From Chitinophagaceae bacterium (GTDB taxonomy: Bacteria > Bacteroidota > Bacteroidia > Chitinophagales > Chitinophagaceae), in the NCBI GenBank assembly GCA_003136915.1, contig PLEB01000069.1:1-5635 (forward strand): a stretch of 5,635 nucleotides of DNA, given 5' to 3'. Of this stretch, positions 5,005-5,635 are shown piece by piece. Position numbers and translations under genes: made by a program. The notes under the pieces are model-generated. The model made no database searches. It was not told the DNA's origin and saw only the letters and a program-made list of their open reading frames with translations. Numbering within the stretch: the first letter of the stretch is position 1; the number at the start of each line of letters is the position of its first letter.

Positions 5005-5012
5005 AAGGAGGG
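5005..5012 (+). promoter_or_regulatory. Strong Shine-Dalgarno site of greA
   Basis: AAGGAGGG ends three bases before ATG 5016, with the core GGAG five bases upstream of it. It would pair almost fully with the 3' end of 16S rRNA. Bacteroidota mostly do without such sites, and the other gene starts in this window (155, 1266, 2756, 2844) show none, with only a weak GGGG before 3737. This makes it unusual and fixes the greA start. Confidence 0.75.
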
Positions 5013-5015
5013 TTT

Positions 5016-5489
5016 ATGAGTGAAATCACTTATCTGACAAAGGATGCTTTAGAAAGGCTTAAGGCGCTTCTTCAGAAAATGAAATCAGTAGAGCGGCCGG
5101 CTGCCTCACGTGCAATTGCGGAAGCCAGGGAGAAGGGCGACCTGCGCGAAAATGCTGAATATGATGCGGCGAAAGAAGCCCAGGGATTGCTGGAAGCAAA
5201 GATCCAGCGGCTGGAATCAGATCTGGCCAATGTGCGCATTCTGGAAGAAGGAAATATCGATACCAGCAAAGTTTCTATTCTCACGAAAGTAACCGTAACC
5301 AACCTGAACAATAAAAAACAGACCACTTACCATCTCGTATCTGAGAAGGAGGCTGACCTCAAACTGGGAAAAATATCAGTTTCGTCTCCGATTGGAAAAG
5401 GACTCTTAGGCAAGCAGATCGGGGAGGTAACAGAAGTCGTTGTGCCCGCCGGGAAGTTGAAATTTAAAGTGGAAAATATTACGGTTTGA
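5016..5489 (+). CDS. greA: Transcription elongation factor GreA
   Basis: GreA enters the secondary channel of RNA polymerase and stimulates the polymerase's own cleavage of backtracked RNA, rescuing arrested complexes and improving fidelity. The 157-residue length is normal for the family. Residues about 1-75 are the antiparallel coiled coil, containing AIAEAREKGDLRENAEYDAA (34-53); the tip acids D42 and E45 correspond to D41 and E44 of the E. coli protein. Residues about 80-157 are the FKBP-like C-terminal domain, with VSSPIGKGLLGKQIGEVTEV (122-141) and a final AGKLKFKVENI. Expression probably starts at the -7 element at 4941 and passes through a hairpin-U8 structure before the strong Shine-Dalgarno site. 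A heptamer array begins three bases after the stop codon. Confidence 0.96.
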   Translation: MSEITYLTKDALERLKALLQKMKSVERPAASRAIAEAREKGDLRENAEYDAAKEAQGLLEAKIQRLESDLANVRILEEGNIDTSKVSILTKVTVTNLNNKKQTTYHLVSEKEADLKLGKISVSSPIGKGLLGKQIGEVTEVVVPAGKLKFKVENITV

Positions 5490-5492
5490 AAA

Positions 5493-5595
5493 GTAAAAAT
5501 TAAAAATTAAAAATTAAAAATTAAAAAGTAAAAAGTAAAAAGTAAAAAGTAAAAAGTAAAAAGTAAAAAGTAAAAAGTAAAAAGTAAAAAGTAAA
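5493..5595. repeat. Tandem heptamer array after greA (GTAAAAA/TTAAAAA)
   Basis: Fourteen exact 7-base units run from 5493 to 5590, followed by a partial unit GTAAA (5591-5595). The order is one GTAAAAA, four TTAAAAA, then nine GTAAAAA, with no period error. Each unit contains TAA, and because 7 is not a multiple of 3 the array has stop codons in all plus frames. It starts three bases after the greA stop. No opposite-sense arm is present before the window ends at 5635. The block structure suggests expansion by strand slippage from two founder variants. It would be prone to length change. Confidence 0.95.
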
Positions 5596-5635
5596 TCTCC
5601 TTGATGGGAATGCAAATTTATAAATTTCGCACTAT

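Larger units (their letters stand above)
4661..5015. other. Intergenic region containing the greA control region
   Basis: These 355 bases hold no confidently supported gene. The first 216 carry the minus-strand open frame described separately. No clear terminator follows the dehydrogenase stop at 4660. From about 4922 onward the sequence is a compact greA control region: two palindromes, an exact -7 promoter element, a hairpin with a T8 run, and a strong Shine-Dalgarno site. A weak ATCAAT/ATTGAT dyad (4838-4843 and 4854-4859) was also seen but is too short to weigh. Confidence 0.6.

Noticed and set aside
5596..5635. Promoter for a gene beyond the window: TAAATTTC (5621-5628) with TTGA (5601-5604)
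   Set aside because: The -7 element has one mismatch in its most conserved base, the spacer is only 16 bases, and the gene it would serve is not visible, so it was not listed as a feature.
1..5635. Mobile element, phage, toxin-antitoxin, retron or defence system
   Set aside because: No transposase, integrase, reverse transcriptase, nuclease or toxin-like protein is encoded. All clear genes are housekeeping, regulatory or secreted-protein genes, and the repeats lack an associated RAYT-like transposase in the window.

Overview
This window looks like chromosomal DNA from a Bacteroidota, most likely near the Chitinophagales/Sphingobacteriales; that placement is an inference. The evidence is a secreted protein with a type IX secretion (T9SS) sorting domain, a short winged-helix regulator of a type common in this phylum, several exact copies of the Bacteroidota -7 promoter element TAnnTTTG, and mostly A-rich rather than Shine-Dalgarno gene starts. 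Coding regions are ordinary, mid-GC and intact, and most are housekeeping genes. No transposase, phage gene, CRISPR array, tRNA or rRNA was seen.

Layout. Bases 1-51 hold the 3' end of an unidentified gene (+). A heptamer-built inverted repeat (64-142) follows, then a 102-residue winged-helix regulator (155-463, +). It converges on a T9SS-sorted secreted protein (568-1266, -), with two hairpins between them, one of them a good terminator for the secreted protein gene. A 374-base gap (1267-1640) holds that gene's likely promoter, a perfect 11-bp dyad in its leader, and an octamer-built inverted repeat that touches the pdxA stop codon. pdxA (1641-2756, -) and rsmA/ksgA (2844-3593, +) are divergent across a short promoter region. 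A third short-period repeat follows rsmA. Then come a D-2-hydroxyacid dehydrogenase (3737-4660, +), a 355-base gap with an unexplained minus-strand open frame and the greA control region, greA (5016-5489, +), and an array of fourteen heptamers after greA.

Function. pdxA makes a vitamin B6 (PLP) precursor. rsmA methylates 16S rRNA, greA rescues stalled RNA polymerase, and the dehydrogenase probably acts on a hydroxyacid such as 3-phosphoglycerate. No single pathway links them, although pdxA and a 2-hydroxyacid dehydrogenase both fit PLP or serine metabolism.

Most worth a second look. (1) Four unrelated-sequence repeats of 7- or 8-base period each begin within about 13 bases of a stop codon, and three of them form inverted repeats. 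(2) A hairpin plus U8, terminator-like, lies between the greA promoter and the greA start codon, next to palindromes and an unusually strong Shine-Dalgarno site. All of this was read by eye; no database search or folding program was run.
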